From Ectocarpus siliculosus (Eukaryota; Sar; Phaeophyceae; Ectocarpales; Ectocarpaceae): 64,000 bases of DNA. The notes under the pieces were generated by a model. It ran no database searches, was not told where the DNA came from, and worked only from the letters and a program-made list of their open reading frames with translations. Below, piece after piece: positions 23,555 to 35,088 of this stretch. The stretch is taken from NCBI GenBank assembly GCA_000310025.1, contig FN649750.1, forward strand, positions 952,723 through 1,016,722, written 5' to 3'. The stretch's first letter is position 1. Each line of letters begins with the position of its first letter. Both the position numbers and the translations under genes were made by a program.

Positions 23555-26514
23555 CTAAAGAACGGTGCACACGCGAAAAAACCCGTGAGCGTGACAAAAA
23601 GAGGCTTGAGTACCCTTGGAAAACAGATGAACACAAAAAAGGAAGTGGGGCGTCAAAACAAAACAACCTGACCACGAATCTGTGATATTTTTGAGAGGGA
23701 CACGCACTGACCATTCGTTTAAGAAATCAAAGCGGTATTACGTGTATTCGTACTGTACTCCGCACACGTGCAACAGGGCATCTCATTTTTTTTTTTGTAT
23801 TTCATCAGTATGACCACAACAAATCCATCTCTATCGAAGAAAAGAGTATAAGACAGATTAGCAATGAATACACGGAGTCAGCGAAAGTTCTGTTTTTCCA
23901 CGATTTCCCGAGCAGCACACACCAAGATCTTTCCAACAGTATTATCAAAACTGACTCTATTCCCAAGTTTGGTTCCGGGTGTGTTCACGCGTTTGTCCTC
24001 CCGCCCCCCCCATATTGTCCAGTTACAACACAGCCTGCTGTAGCATGAACACCACCAGCAAAACACGAGCAGAGCCTCTCGGCACAAACAAAAGCTTGTC
24101 CTGCTGTAGCAGGAACGTGCTGTGGGCGGTACAACGCTCTTTGAGGTTGATCCGGCCATCGACATGACTCGCGGTTTCATGTGCCCAAGGCAGATGTTCA
24201 AATAAGGCAACACCCACCGTTGCAGTCCACCAGAAAAACGATTGCCTCCTTTCCAGCCATGCTTAAGCAGAGGATTGCCTAGACCTGCAGCCTTCACACA
24301 GCAGTCCCTTCGCTTGCTTGGAACCCTGTCGCTGCTGCTGTCTCTTTTCAGCGGCTCTCTCCACGGCGCGCACACGCGAATTCGTCGTCGTCTGGAATAT
24401 CCGTGAGAGAGGCAGAGCCCGACGAGGTAATCAATCAGTCCTGCTGCTGTCAGGAAAGCGGAGGATCCTATCCGGAGGGCGTCAAGGCTTATGTATTCTT
24501 CACCTGAAGATACTGCTCGTGCTTGCTGCTTTCGTTCTGTGTCGCGCTCCTCTTGCTCTGTGCTTGTGCTGGGGTTGTGCGAACCGAGCTGCAGCGACTT
24601 CTGGGGGGCTCCGTACATCACACATTTTCAAAATTATCCCTCCCCAACGAATCCCCTGCGTGCAGTTCGTGCAGTTGCGCCGCATCTACGATCGCCGTGA
24701 CACTACAAGGCCACAAGGACTGCTGTACACTCCAAGCGCCAGGTTCGCCAACAAATCAGGTCCCAGCCGGCTAACGGTTCACCCATATGTTGTCGGCAGT
24801 CTGACATCTATTCGTAGAGAACGAACAAGAAGGGCACGCTCGATTCGCGGCTCCCACGCGCTAGATCGGCGTTTAGACTTGGTTTTAGAGACGGGCCTGA
24901 GATGGAGCTGGCCGCGGACATGTCTGCTGCACGGAATGCGCCAGGTGCCCGGCAGACTGCATGGGTGAGCACAAACACGCGTCTACCCTTGCTTTGCTTT
25001 GCACTTTCAGACAATAGAGTGGAACAGGCGGGGTTTTCAACTCTTGTCTGTACACCCAGTCGTGTACTTGTCTGCTACTTGGTTGCGATCCATCGTTTGT
25101 CCTTGAGGGTACATAGATTGGCCAATACAGCAGTACTGCTGCACCTTGAATATCGGTCAGGTACAATAGACCACGATGTACGTGTACGTCAACTGTTAAC
25201 TGTCGTGTAGGCCATGGAAGTACGCCGTTCGTTACACGGTTGTGTACCTACTCATCACCGTCACATCATCGCGCGCACAGCGGTGTTTGGCACGCAACAT
25301 GAAGAAGCTTGTACTTAGTATGTAACATCCTCCTCCGGCAGCTTTGCCGAAATGCTGATCGTTATCACCAACCTACCAACTTTCATCCAGCCGGGATCGC
25401 CGGAAAAGAGTTTCCGCCTGCGAGAGCCACCTGTACAGCAATATGGGATGCTTGATATGTTCCGCCGCTTCGTCTGCGGCAGTACTTGAAGCTGCTTTTG
25501 TTTTACGCGCAGCGGGTACGATTTGCACTCGTGTTGCAAGTCCCCACAAAAAACGTTATTTTTTTATTACGACAAGGCATCGATCACGCGGAGCCCCCAC
25601 AGCCGCCGAATTCCTATGGGACAGGCCGTTATTCGTCAACAACTCCGGCTGTAGTGGCGATCCAAAAAGTGGCCAACCTTCTAAAGCAACCTTAGGCATG
25701 TCTCTACAGCGTGGTGCCGAAAAAAAAAATGGACGGGATCGTTTCTTGAGCGCGGATACAGCGTTGAAGGTCAAATTGCGGGGAACTTGCCGGAGAATTC
25801 CAACAAAATTGGAGGTAGACGCGTTGGGCGTGTTTGGTGGACATATAGGCGATAGAGTGGTTCACTGGAACGACCTTCGTAGTAGCGATCCCAAATTTTG
25901 CCAACCCCTCAATGCTACCTATGCCCATGTAATGCACTCTGGCGAAGTTTCGAGCGAAATCGTCAACTCCTTTGCCCGCGGGTAGCAGCGTGAAGTTTGG
26001 TGCTGAGAGCTGCGGAACGGGCTTGAAGCAACAGCTCTTTCACTTTTGATAGCACGGCATTTGCCAGGTTCAGAGCGAAACCAGGCCAAACCAAATGTCT
26101 GCGCGTGTAGAACACTGCATGCTTGAGGTATCCTGCAGGCTTCATGGCACGTAGCCATCTGTGTGAGGAGCACCAGCAGTGACAAAGATGTGCACCAGAT
26201 GGTGGAGCCCCTTTGTCATATTGTTTTTGCTTTTTGTGGGACTTGCAACACGGGTGTTTAGGAAGAAACATACTCTCGGCCATATCTATCCTCTCGGTCA
26301 TGCGGTAGTATTTCTGTCCATTTCGTTACGCTCGGCCACCACCGCTGTGCGCAGGTGTGGTACACGGCGTAGGTCGGTTGCCTGTTTTTTGTGTTACTGC
26401 TGTCTTTGCGCATGATGGAATCCAAAGAGAGGATGATTTGCCGTGGGCCCTCGGAGCAGAGCTCTTCACTAGCGTTGCTCTAACTGTGGGGTAGAAGCTG
26501 CGAGAGACCAATCC
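23555..26514. other. Ku80 5' end / PSMG3 upstream region
   Basis: The missing first Ku80 exon (phase 1 at its 3' end) should lie here on the minus strand, and the promoters of both divergent genes probably do too. I could not find a convincing Ku80 start with the expected vWA first strand and Asp. Long ORFs here (for example 23878-24621 on the minus strand) have no recognisable protein character. Confidence 0.4.
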
Positions 26515-26523
26515 ATGATAGGG

Positions 26524-27670
26524 ATGGATGACACCAAGAACGTTCCCAACTCAACGCAGGCGGCCGCTGCGCGCCCCCCCCTCCCGCGAGCAGATGCTGA
26601 GCGGGATCCGAACGGAGGTGGTGGTGATCCCCTACGCCGACCGAACTTTCGTCATCGTCACGCAAATGAAGAAGCTCGGCAACTTGGTGAGTGTTTGCTC
26701 GGCGGTCAGCCCGATACAGACCGTGCAGAAAAATAGCATTGTATGGAAAAAGCGCCGCCGCTTGAGAACCGTCGACTAGGCCTGAGTTCTTTTTCCCCTG
26801 TGAGGGCTACCCTAAAGCCGAATCTGGGTTCAACATCAGTTTTTATTGCGGGGGATGAATATCGGCTAACCGAACGTGCTCGAGCTCTTTCAGATTCGAT
26901 TTTTTTCGTCGATTTCTCAACTGCCAATCATTTGTGGGGTCATGTTTGACCTATGGAACCAATCTCCACGACAAAGTTTTCGTCGCCACAGGATACCCAG
27001 AGTCAAGTTTAGGTTCGCTCTCTTCCTGCACAAACCCCCAGATGAAACTCCTCAGGGATTTTCCAAGGCAGCCTCATGCCGCCATCCGACGTACCCTCAT
27101 AACTCGGTAGAATGCCTCGTTACAGATGCGGAACCCCCCTACCCTTTTCTCAACACTGGGACGCCCTTGTTGACAGCGGGCGCCCCTTTGCTTGACCTGG
27201 CCTGCTGCAGTTGATGGCGACGTCGGATGCCGCCGGGGGAATGATGGCGGGCAGCGGGGGGCGGAGATATAGCGTGCAAGTTCTGCTTGGAAGGAGGGAC
27301 GACCCTCTTCTCTGCTTGTACGCGCGCCAAATGCTGGAACAGATGAAGTGAGACGGAGCTGCGCACCTTGTTTTCGCGTTCGGAAAACTGATCATTTTGT
27401 GTTAAGAGATGTGTGCTTGTGCTCCTCCTCGACAGAGACTCCGGGTGAATGCGCCCGAACGACGGTGAGAAAAAATAATCCGTAATCTCGAGAGCGACGC
27501 GTTGTCAACAGCTAAGGCATTTGAAACACTCCCCCTTTTCCCGCCCCTCTGACTTCAGGTCAGACAAGCCACTGCTACTGGCAGTATGTCTCAAAGAGGA
27601 GGGGCGGGATACGAAGACGTTCCAAGAAGTGATCAACCAGGTTCTCTCGCTCGGAGGATGGAGCGGGTGA
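26524..27670 (+). CDS. Proteasome assembly chaperone 3 (PSMG3/PAC3) homologue
   Basis: PAC3 acts in the cytosol with PAC4 to help assemble the alpha ring of the 20S proteasome. Three exons with matching phases: start-26686, 27211-27347, 27559-27670 (TGA). Diagnostic features are TEVVVIPYADRTFVIVTQMK in exon 1 (human TQVVC...LVLVTQFGKMGTL), VQVLLGRRDDPLLCLYARQM in exon 2 (human VLLGQDEPLIHVFAKNL) and a final LLLAVCLKEEG...VINQVLSLGGW segment like human VLLAVAVKD...REVIRVCQVW. Length is about 135 residues against 122 in human. The start is ambiguous. ATG 26528 is in frame but gives an Arg/Pro-rich leader. ATG 26515 or 26524 (MDDTKNVPNSTQAAAA) looks more natural but is in the neighbouring frame, separated by the C8 run at 26574-26581, so a one-base homopolymer error is possible. 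The gene is head to head with Ku80. Confidence 0.9.
27495..27545 (+). repeat. Fragment of dispersed repeat subtype B in PSMG3 intron 2
   Basis: GACGCGTTGTCAACAGCTAA, GGCATTTGAAACACTCCCCC matches the 3' part of 454-597. It ends in the C-rich tract just before the final exon acceptor. Confidence 0.45.
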
Positions 27671-30600
27671 TGCGATAACGGCGACGAATGAAGGGGGCCA
27701 AGAGGCCTATCAGATGCTCATCCGCCGATATTTGTCAGGGATAAAGAATTGATCCCATCATTTCAAGAACGGGTCGGTCAATCGAAGAACAGGTCGATCA
27801 TTCGAAACACAGGTCGATCATGGATGTTTGAAGGAGCACGAGTTGTAGATGGCAAAATAGCTTGACCCCAGGGAAAATGAAAAGACACGGGTGTCTTACA
27901 GACGACACCATGTGGAAAGGTGCACCAATTTTGGGTAGGCGTCTGTTTACTGTGACCATATTCCGTTTGTGCACCTTCGCATTTGATCCGTAGGGGTGTT
28001 TTGATGCGAAGGTGAAGTGGATGACGACGAGTTGATTACGTGGGTCCAGCAATGGTGCAGAGCATCTGTTGTACATGCTTGAGGCCGTCAGGGTTGGAAA
28101 AATAACTGCTGTTTCGATTGATCAGCGCCCCTCGCTTTTGTACTAGGATGAAGCAACGTAGACGTGGCACCGAACTGGCAATGTAATTGATTGTGACGTA
28201 GGCACTGTTGCTGTTCGAGTGAGACTGCGTACGGTAGACTTTGAACCTCTGGCGTTGATATTGCAGTAGTAAAGTGACCCTCGTGATTTTTTTGTATTTC
28301 TGTGTTGGGGGTTGAATGCACATTCGAGTCAAAGCCCCCACGCGTGTGCCACGTGTGCTTCACTTGTTTCTGGGGAAGAGCTTCGAATGTGCACTGGATC
28401 GTTTAGAGATACTTGATCTCGGATGTTGTTGTCGTTTGTCGTTTGCATTTTAGAGAGGACCCTGACTATGTGGGTGGCCACAATGATATGAGTGAGGACT
28501 CTCACTTTCGTCCTGATTCTCTGTTTGCCATGGCGCTATGCATTGGGTAGTTTAAGCTCCAAAGCGAGTAATTAGGAAAGTTTAGAGCCAGTAATGCCTT
28601 GCCCAGTAGGATGGCAAGCGGTCGACGCCGCGCTGGTATCCTTAGCTCAGCAGTTGACGAAAGCACGAACTATGGATGCGAACGCGGCGACCGGCGAAGG
28701 GGATGTCCTACACATCGACTCGTTCTATGCATAGGAAACATGCGCGTCGGCGCCGAGAGTTTCGTTGTTGTTGGCAACAAAACTAGAGCGCCGTGATTCG
28801 ATGGTGGTGAAGGGAATTCGCGGGTCGAAAAGAAAAGTTGACAGCAACAATCCGGTGAAACCGCTGACGATGCAGCATTGCCAGCACTGCTGTGGACATT
28901 ATATTTCTCTTTCATTACAGACTACATGCACATGGTGAGGAGGGGAATAGGGGATCGATCCTTCTCGCGATTAATCTCACTGATGGCACGCACCACAGCA
29001 AGTCTCAGTACGGGGTTAGAGAGAGAGTTCAGAGTCAGATGCAGGGTTAAGAGTAAGGAATAATGAATCTGTGTGGCATCCTGTGTGACCGACCCCGGCT
29101 GGTGCGTCCAAATCGGATAGAACCACACTCGGTAGGCTGCGACAATTTCGAGTAGTGCGGTTGTTTGTGGTGGTTTGTTCAGGGAACGAGCGCTATGCTG
29201 AAATGCTGAAGGGCGTCGGTCCCCTGTTCACGCTCAGAAAGGGACGATAGCAGGCGGCTTCGTCGTACCAACATTTACGGGCCGCCCGGGCTACCTCGAT
29301 GCTACAGCTCGCTCGGCGTGAGAGACACACGAATAATGTGTGTGTAGAGAGAGAGGGGGGGGGGGGAGAGCGATGTTGTCTGCCACTCCACCGCCCCGTT
29401 GCCCGGGAGAAAATCCTTGCGTGGTATCTTCGATCTACGACATCTACGATCAAGGATGCGTGGGTGTCGAATTTTCCAAGAAATTTCCATGCGCGCACAT
29501 CGCGACGTCAGCCCCCGCCCCTTTGCTGCCTCTTTCATCAGAACCAACGCCCACGGAGCATAGGCGCCACCACTCGCAAGATCAACCAGATAAGGGGTAA
29601 GACGGGATGGGAGAGCTAGGAGACTATGCGCGTTCACGTCGTTTCCCGCAGTTCAGGAGCGCAGCAGTGCAGCGGTGGGGGTGAACGCCCGCCGGGACAA
29701 AAAGTCTGATGTTCCGCTGTCCCATGAAGCCAAGTTACTGGTGTGGCATATTTTAAGTCCCGAGCTCAACAGTCGGCACGTTTACAGGTGCAAGCCTATC
29801 GCAGTCGAGCCACCCCCCTTCGCTATTACCACCTTCGTATTTCGTGGGTGGCCAAAGCCTGGACGTGTGGACAATGGACAAACAATCTTTTCTGTTCCAT
29901 CTATTGTTCAATAGGAGCGGTCCCACAAAAATCACAAACTACGTAGTACGCGCGGTGCCTCTTTCACGACAGTCCCGTTTTTAGGATTAGGAGCGTCGTT
30001 ACAGGGTCGCTGCCTGCCCCGCCAACAACCGAAGGATTCGGGATCGGCGACCGTATAGACTCCAGGCTATTGCGTTCTTACTGTAGCGCGAACACTGCCT
30101 TCCCCCCAGTCAATGTTGACGATCTAAACTACACTCCTGTACAACATGTACATAGGTCTGCACGGCTACTACCACAGCATCAAGTGTTGACGTAGCCTGG
30201 ATTGAACACCTGCGTATGCATACGAGGTGCAACTCTTCGCACGAAAAGTAAAACGCTTCTTTCCACCAGGGAGGTGGCTGTTCCTTTCCGTCGAACCAAA
30301 ATATTTAACCTCACGTCCACAAGCAGGTGCAAAAAGAGGGCTGGATGAAGGGCGACTTGAATTTCGAAATTCCAATATTGAACAAACAAGCGTGCGCGCG
30401 ACCCAGTTCTGTTCCAACCAATTTGTACCTCAGCTGAGTACACCGCGTCCAGTGCCACTCTTCTTCCTGGCTTTCCAACTACTGCCTACTCGCAGCAGCA
30501 AGTTGATCTTGATGAGCTACATGCACGATGTTGTATTGCGTCTGTGGCGTCGGTCTTTCCCGTAGCATAATGGGGAATTCTATGCGTATTAATAAGTTAT

Positions 30601-31016
30601 CTTTGAGGTGAGTGTGGCTGCATTTAAAATCATCAACCCCCGCACTCTGCAGACTCATGCCGCAGGCATCAATTTACAAGCTAGGGTCCCCGAGAAAGCT
30701 CTCAGGGGAAGGCAACACCTGGGACATACTCTGGGCGCTGCAAATAAACGGGGCCGTTCATCAGGTATGGCGAAAGGAGCTGTGCTTGTTGTGTGAGAAC
30801 GTTGCATTCCATTTCATTATTTCAGGGGCCGGTAAGCTGTTTCCCCATTGATGAATTCGTGTTGTTATCACGAAGAAGCTCTGGAGGAAAACGGTGCAAA
30901 GAGGCCGGCTTTTGTGACCCCTGGCGCGACTCCACACTCTGGCTGCACCGCTGAGTCTGCGCGTGCGATGTCCACGACACTTGGTTATGAATTTTGCCAT
31001 GATCTAGCACGCAAGG
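27671..31016. other. Gene-poor stretch
   Basis: Apart from one small plus-strand ORF (28594-28734) I see no supported gene. Short direct duplications (GGTCGATCATTCGAAACACA type near 27770-27820) and C- or G-rich tracts occur. A minus-strand piece at 29190-29300 has an acceptor-like CTGTAG followed by an open frame to a TAG but no recognisable family. Confidence 0.4.
28594..28734 (+). CDS. Small ORF or unplaced exon, unidentified (46 aa)
   Basis: ATG at 28594 opens 46 codons ending in TAG at 28732-28734. The peptide has balanced composition (VGWQAVDAALVSLAQQLTKA, then an acidic VLHIDSFYA end) and could form an amphipathic helix, unlike the Arg/Pro/Cys-rich shadows around it. I do not recognise it and see no partner exon, so it may be chance. 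Confidence 0.2.
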   Translation: MPCPVGWQAVDAALVSLAQQLTKARTMDANAATGEGDVLHIDSFYA

Positions 31017-32888
31017 ATGCTTTCATCCACCACAACGCGGCATTGGAGATCAGGGGCTGGAACCGCTCTGAAAATTTACGCCTCCTTGCGCGCACGTACG
31101 TATTCCTCGACCAAGGTGTCGATGCAGAGGAGGCTCTCCCAAAAGATTATCGTGAAGCACGACGGGAAGACCTTGCTGGACAAGGTCTTCGTGTTGACGA
31201 AACCTTACGAGGGCTACTGCCTCGTGGCCTGGGTCAACCAGGGGATCAGTTTCGGGATATTCTGCACAACGGTAAGGGCGGTTCAAGTAAGCGACGGCCT
31301 CCACGCCAACGGCGACTTCAGTCCTATACCCGCGAGATGCCGTCGTTCTCCAGGCGGATGTGAATCTCGACCCTGACCCGACACCGCGCGCGCCTTTGAG
31401 GTATCTGTATTGACGAGGACGTCCAGTTGCGTCAAGCATACCCTTTTTTGTCCGCGTTGACTGACCTTTCCCTGACAACTGTCTCCTCCCTGTAAGCGTC
31501 AGACCTAACAACAAGCCCTGCTTTGTCCAGGAATTGAGGTGCATCCAGACAAACGCCGATCACTACGACCTCCGTGTCAATGGGGTCAAGTTCACGGCCT
31601 TGCCAGACGGCTGCCGGTTGAGGCAGATACAACAAGATGCTGCTCTCCGGCGGTAAGTGTCGTTGTCAGACGTGACAGCAGTTTGTGGCCCTCGCAGTTT
31701 ATGCAACCAAAGAATGCCGCCAGGCGGCACGAGGTTTAGAGACCCTCCAGTCGGTAGTGCTATTAGTGTTGTTCGGGCGAGAGTGTGAGAAAATTTCTTC
31801 TAGCAAATGAGATAGAGGCGATGCGTGTTATTGGCCAGCACAAAAGCGAATGTGTGGTGTTTGTTTTGAGCGCATTGGTTGAGTGCTCTGGTTCCTGGTA
31901 CCGTAGTTCGGGGGCGATTTCGCGAAATCCTACTGCCCTCAAGGGATGAGTGATACCACCAAATGAGTGATACCACCAAATCAGGTGGTGGAGGTCATTG
32001 CAAAAGAGAGCTAGCTCTCGAGCGGTGGGCGTTCCAGTGTTACAAACGTTTCTAGCTTGGTTCGGGCGGAAGCAACTGTTCTATCCTTCCCAAGCAAGTG
32101 GTGTTTTCTGGACACATTTTTTATTAATTAATGATGGCAAACGTGTCGAGGGATGCGACAGAGTACGAGGAAGTATCAACAAGGCAATGAGGGAACGCTG
32201 CCGAGAGAACTATCTGAAGCGGCAGAATCTAACAGCATGACGGCATGTGGTTTGGGGGCAATGCTACACGAGATCACCATCAACAAGTACTGTCTTGCAT
32301 ATCAACACGAAAGCATGCTCGATCGGATAGGCGTTGCTTTTATTTTGTTGTTGTTGTTGTTCTTGCCAGTCAACCCTTTGCTTTTCTTGGAGTCGCCCAA
32401 AAAACATTCGGATTGAACCCCACCGACACACCTTCTCCCCGCGGTCGACCCGGCCCATTTTGTGTGCGTTCGGTTCCGACCGTGGCGAATGTTCCCTATC
32501 CCCCTTCAACAAATGAATCATCAAGTATTCATCATTTGAGCGGTCCGAAAGTGCCATTCGGCATGGCGACTAGCTACGGGAGAACGGTGTGCTTAAACCC
32601 CTCGACGTTGTGAAAGTTGTAGTTTTCCGATGTCGACCCCCAACGAACGTCGTCGTTCTTGCCTTGCCCCGTTTCTCTCCGTGTGCGTGCAGGTCTGCCT
32701 CCGTTCCCAACATGTCCGGCGCCCGCGCCGGTGACGCCTTCGGCGACGGCGGCAACGGCCACAGGGGCAGCAACAACGGTGGGGCCGGCCGTGACAGCAG
32801 GGGCTCCGCGGCGGAGGCAGGGGGGAAGGCTTCGGCGACAACGACGGTTCCACCCAAGGCCCACGCCATCTCCCGTATGACAACCTGA
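31017..32888 (+). CDS. Unidentified three-exon gene
   Basis: Exon 1 ends at 31271 before GTAAGG, exon 2 is 31531-31652 between a TTGTCCAG acceptor and GTAAGT, exon 3 is 32693-32888 with TGA at 32886. Phases 0 and 2 match at both junctions. The predicted middle region (KHDGKTLLDKVFVLTKPYEG, ending WVNQGISFGIFCTT, then HYDLRVNGVKFTALPDG) alternates strands like a small beta-sandwich domain. The last exon is low-complexity Gly/Ala/Asn/Ser. ATG 31017 is the first in frame, and the N-terminus it gives is basic and Ser/Thr-rich, but an acceptor-like site (ACCAAG|GTG near 31114) leaves room for upstream exons. No family assigned. Confidence 0.55.
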
Positions 32889-35088
32889 ACGAGGCCCGTC
32901 GTGGGCGTCGCAGCGGACCCCCCACGGATCGATGCAACGTCTCCAGTGGCGTGTGGTTGCGGAACATGCCTCAGAACGGTCTCGATGAAGGGCTTTCTGT
33001 TGGGTACAGGTACACACACGATCGCTCGGCCACAAAACGTCGGGTTTGTAGAGATAAAGCGTTTTCTGCTGCGTACGAAAATTTGCATCAAATCTTCCTG
33101 CTGAGCCTTCAATGTTAACGAGATGTTGCGTGGAAGGGAAAACACCCATCTTAGGAGGGACGAGTGACGACAACACGTATATGGGAAAATCGATTTGTAT
33201 GGTTGGCGGTTCTCCTTCGATGTTCACATGCTGCCTCCTAACGTTCGGCGTGTGTTCTGAGGTCACATGCTGCCTCTTTACGTACGGCGTGTGTTGAGGT
33301 CACGTGCCACCCGTGTTTTGAGGTCACATACTGCCTCTTGACGTACAGTGTGTTCTTGCGGTCTGCAGTGCCGGCGGTACATCCGTGTCGTGGGAGTATT
33401 TCAATTTCAGAGGGCCTCTCACCGGCGAAGAGTTTCATGGTCAACTCGCTGTGGGCTGTTCTGTCCCAAAACGGTCGCTTATGTAGATACGCTGTCGTCG
33501 AAAGCCTCCCTCCAACGGTTTCAGTAGCAAGATGGCAGGGGGGCGGCCGTAGGCGTATTAACAGGGTTTGAGGCGTCTGTTGCTGTGCTAGAGAGGGCGG
33601 GTAGCGAAATCACTACGCCGAGGGCACCGGTATGCGCGTCAACCACAAAAATATGAGTGCTGTTCATTCCAGTGAGGTGTAACTATCCTATCCTCTCGTC
33701 AAAACGGCTTCGGAAAGTACAAGCCATCACGAATCACGCACACTTGTACGGCGGGTTAGTTACGACAGATGCGAGCTGGTAACTACGTGTTTCATATTGT
33801 TCCGGTTATATTTCGAAAATATGCGTGTTTTGAGCAGGTGGTGTTGTGTGTTGCATGTATGATGCGAGTCGGCGGCATCCCTTTTGGTAGTGGTTGAAGC
33901 TTCACATCGACGTAAGACACAGGGAATAATAATTTCATTGTTCCTGCGCACGGTGGCGCTGAATCTCCGATTCATGTTGTTTGGTGATTGACTTTGGTTG
34001 GTACGACACATGAACGCACCACATTGCTGGGTGGGGATTGCGACGTTATTAGATGCAAATCGGCAAAGTACTTGTAGCGTATCGTACATGTTTTCACGAG
34101 GCATTTTGGCCCGGGCCAAAATTCGTCCCATGATCCGGCAATCGCGTCGTCACATGATGGCGTTCAATCAATTTTAACGTCATTTTTTTCTCGTCTCTTT
34201 CACCAGATTGCCAACAACACAAACACTCAGCACACGTCACCGCAGAGTGCGGCATACCAATCGCGGAGAATCAACCGTTCTTCGACCAGAAGTCACCGGG
34301 GCGTGACGGGTACAACACGGACAGAATTTTACTTCGCTAGGGCAAAAAACACGCCCACACTTGCTGCTTTTCAACTGAACAGCATTTGTACTTCGTTATC
34401 TCCAAGCCAGGCTTGTTTCTCATGTTAGTGCTTGTCCGAATTTTCTAGTGCCAGTGGTGACGAAAACAGGGCACACACGCCGGGAAATCGACAATGAAAA
34501 TCACACACGCAGGGTGACGATAGGCACGGGGCTCCTGGGTACGGTCCTCCCCCAACGTACTACAAAACAAAACAGCAGTAAATAGGGGACATTCATCTCG
34601 GAAAAACAGAGTAAATTTAGGAGAACCAAACCAGATACCATTGTCAGGCCAGACCAGGAGATATATGCTGGGGCCGCACGGCTTCCCCACCCGCGTAGTA
34701 TGCCCGAAGGTTCCACATCGGGTTTTCACCGACCAGGCGCCCCCCTCCCGCACCACACGCCTCCTAGATTAAGTACCTATTTAGTGGAGTGTGGTGCGGA
34801 GGGAGGGCATCGTAATGGCAAAAAGAAGAAAGAACAAAGAATAATAGCAAAAACATCTCCAACGACTAAAATGCCGACTAGGGGCCAAAGCATGCGTCTG
34901 GAGGTGGTCAGCGGCGGGCAAGCAAGGGGTCGTCTACCAACCACGACCAAATAAACCAAGGCCAAGGCCAAGGGGCCGGCACCGGCACCAGGGGCATACA
35001 GACAAAAGTACAGAAGCTGGAGGGGGAGAAGACAACACGCACCCAGTAACAAAATATAGTAAGACAACTGTAACACGTGCAATCTTTC
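32889..35088. other. Intergenic region with a minisatellite
   Basis: Holds the 33228-33360 repeat and otherwise only short ORFs without coding character. The right end is the 3' flank of the histidine kinase gene. No exon with supported splice sites was seen. Confidence 0.5.
33228..33360. repeat. Short minisatellite (three to four diverged units)
   Basis: TTGAGGTCACATGCTGCCTC followed by a TTACGTACGGCGTGTG-like segment recurs with changes (ATACTGCCTCTTGACGTACA, GTGCCACCCGTG). Confidence 0.7.

Noticed and set aside
23878-24621. 247-codon minus-strand ORF where the Ku80 start might lie
   Set aside because: Composition is Arg/Ser/Cys rich and random-looking, with no vWA-like strand and no donor in the phase required by the exon at 23554.
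24870-24966. Plus-strand exon-like MELAADMSAARNAPGARQTA with a GTGAGC donor
   Set aside because: No following exon in phase and no family; composition is Ala/Arg rich from GC-rich DNA.
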